A stretch of 16,417 nucleotides of DNA, taken from a bacterium (GTDB lineage Bacteria; Eremiobacterota; Eremiobacteria; Baltobacterales; Baltobacteraceae). The translations under genes were made by a program, and so were the position numbers. The stretch spans positions 1 through 16,417 of the forward strand of contig JAJYHP010000041.1 of assembly GCA_021784715.1 (NCBI GenBank), in the 5' to 3' direction. This document shows, in pieces, positions 15,386-16,417 of the stretch (its first letter is position 1; the number at the start of each line of letters is the position of its first letter). The notes under the pieces were generated by a model. It was not told where the DNA came from. It made no database searches and was given only the letters and a program-made list of their open reading frames with translations.

Positions 15386-16417
15386 ATGCTCGACTACATT
15401 CGCGAAACGCTCGAACTCATGCAAGCGAACCTCACGCGCACCATTCTCACGTTGATCGGATTGGTCGTCGGCGTCGCCGCGATCATTTCGATTCAGGTCG
15501 CGGCCGCGGGCATGGCCGCAGCGGTTAGCGGCGCATTCCGTGGAATAAACGTCAATACGTTCTTTATTTTCCCAAAATCGACGCAGGGCAGCACCCAGCG
15601 CGCGAATCTCGGGCTCTCCGACCTAACGCTTCTGGAGCAAAACGTTCCCGGCATCGAGACCGCGATCCCATTCGGGCAGACGCGCACCATTGTCAGCGCC
15701 GGCCACCAGCACGTCATGCTGAAATTCGGCGGTGAATCCTATCGCCGCTTCAGCACCGCGCCGGTCGTCGCCGGGCACGCGATCGCGCGTACCGACGTCG
15801 AGAATGCGAGCCCGGTCTGCGTGCTCTCGTCGAAGGCGTTCGCGCGCCTCTTCCCCCATGCGGTCGATCCGAGCACGGTGCTCGGCCAATCGGTCTACGT
15901 CGGTCCGAAGCGTTACGTCATCGTCGGCGTGCTCGGCCCGGCGACGCTCTCGACCGCGTCGTTAGGCTTCGATATCAATAACGACGTCGTGATACCCTAC
16001 ACGACCTTCTACAACGATTACCAGCGCGGGCGCCCGCTCTTCGGCATTCAAGTATTGGGCAGCCGAGATGCGACGCTGGCGACGCTCGAAGCGAACGCCA
16101 AGCGCGTTCTCTCGCAAGCGCACGGCGGCTCGATCTATCAGACCTTCGATTTCGGTTTCTTCACCAAACAGATCGACGGCTTCTTCGGCGTCGTCGGAAC
16201 GATCGTGAGCGCCGTCGGCGCGATCTCGTTGCTCGTCGCCGGGATCGGGATCATGAACATTCTCTTCGTTTCGGTAAGCGAACGGACGCGCGAGATCGGG
16301 ATACGGCGCGCGATCGGCGCGTCGCGAGCAACGATTCTCATTCAGTTTTTCGTCGAAGCCTTCGTCCTGGCATTCAGCGGTTCGTTGGTCGGCATGCTCG
16401 CCGGGCTCGGGATAGGC
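15386..16417 (+). CDS. MacB/FtsX-type ABC transporter permease (second), partial
   Basis: From the ATG at 15386, 344 residues are read before the right edge cuts the gene. The start has GGAG at 15377-15380, five bases upstream. It has the same layout as the preceding permease: helix 1 at about 19-42, a periplasmic domain at about 50-262, a helix at about 266-294 and the coupling segment SERTREIGIRRAIGAS at 298-313. The last helix pair is incomplete. It is a clear paralogue of the first permease but differs through most of the periplasmic domain, which suggests a heterodimer and not a recent duplication. Only one base separates it from the previous stop. An ATPase gene is expected nearby outside the window. 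Confidence 0.9.
   Translation, partial: MLDYIRETLELMQANLTRTILTLIGLVVGVAAIISIQVAAAGMAAAVSGAFRGINVNTFFIFPKSTQGSTQRANLGLSDLTLLEQNVPGIETAIPFGQTRTIVSAGHQHVMLKFGGESYRRFSTAPVVAGHAIARTDVENASPVCVLSSKAFARLFPHAVDPSTVLGQSVYVGPKRYVIVGVLGPATLSTASLGFDINNDVVIPYTTFYNDYQRGRPLFGIQVLGSRDATLATLEANAKRVLSQAHGGSIYQTFDFGFFTKQIDGFFGVVGTIVSAVGAISLLVAGIGIMNILFVSVSERTREIGIRRAIGASRATILIQFFVEAFVLAFSGSLVGMLAGLGIG

Noticed and set aside
1..16417. CRISPR array, transposon, integrase, tRNA or rRNA
   Set aside because: I found no spaced direct repeats, transposase or integrase motifs, or cloverleaf-like segments anywhere in the window.

Overview
This is a GC-rich bacterial chromosomal window with ordinary housekeeping and envelope genes. 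I see no phage, insertion sequence, CRISPR array, tRNA or rRNA. The organism is probably a diderm: it encodes a TolC-type outer-membrane channel. It also has an RNase J, an FtsK/SpoIIIE translocase, c-di-GMP (PilZ) signalling and frequent TTG/GTG starts. That mixture fits a deep-branching diderm phylum such as Eremiobacterota/WPS-2 or a relative, but this placement is inference from gene content, not a phylogenetic result.

Layout, left to right. (1) Positions 1-2748, minus strand: an FtsK-type DNA translocase followed by a one-base-overlapping PAP2 phosphatase that runs off the left edge. (2) Positions 2785-6014, plus strand: a compact isocitrate dehydrogenase related to the eukaryote-type (type II) enzymes, a terminator-like hairpin, then a two-gene unit of a tandem-PilZ c-di-GMP receptor and a GT4 glycosyltransferase. 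(3) Positions 6015-10366, minus strand: an apparent four-gene operon read right to left, of RNase J, a DMT/EamA transporter, a small Tat-signal protein and an amidase. (4) Positions 10367-10665: about 300 bases with no confident gene, holding a possible small secreted-protein ORF and a hairpin. (5) Positions 10666-16417, plus strand: a Yip1-family membrane protein, then a tripartite exporter cassette of TolC, a MacA/HlyD-type adaptor and two separate MacB/FtsX-type permeases, the second cut by the right edge. No ATPase for this exporter lies in the window.

How the genes work together. The exporter genes form one unit with stop/start spacings of -3 to +8 bases, and should build a pump from the inner membrane to outside the cell. 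The PilZ-glycosyltransferase pair suggests c-di-GMP control of a surface glycan. The RNase J operon mixes RNA turnover with transport and amide hydrolysis, so its members need not share a pathway. The most notable local signals are a perfect 10-bp hairpin with the tolC start codon in its loop, an EamA gene whose first membrane helix lies upstream of any standard start codon, and an isocitrate dehydrogenase with a type II active site but a type I-like cofactor loop.
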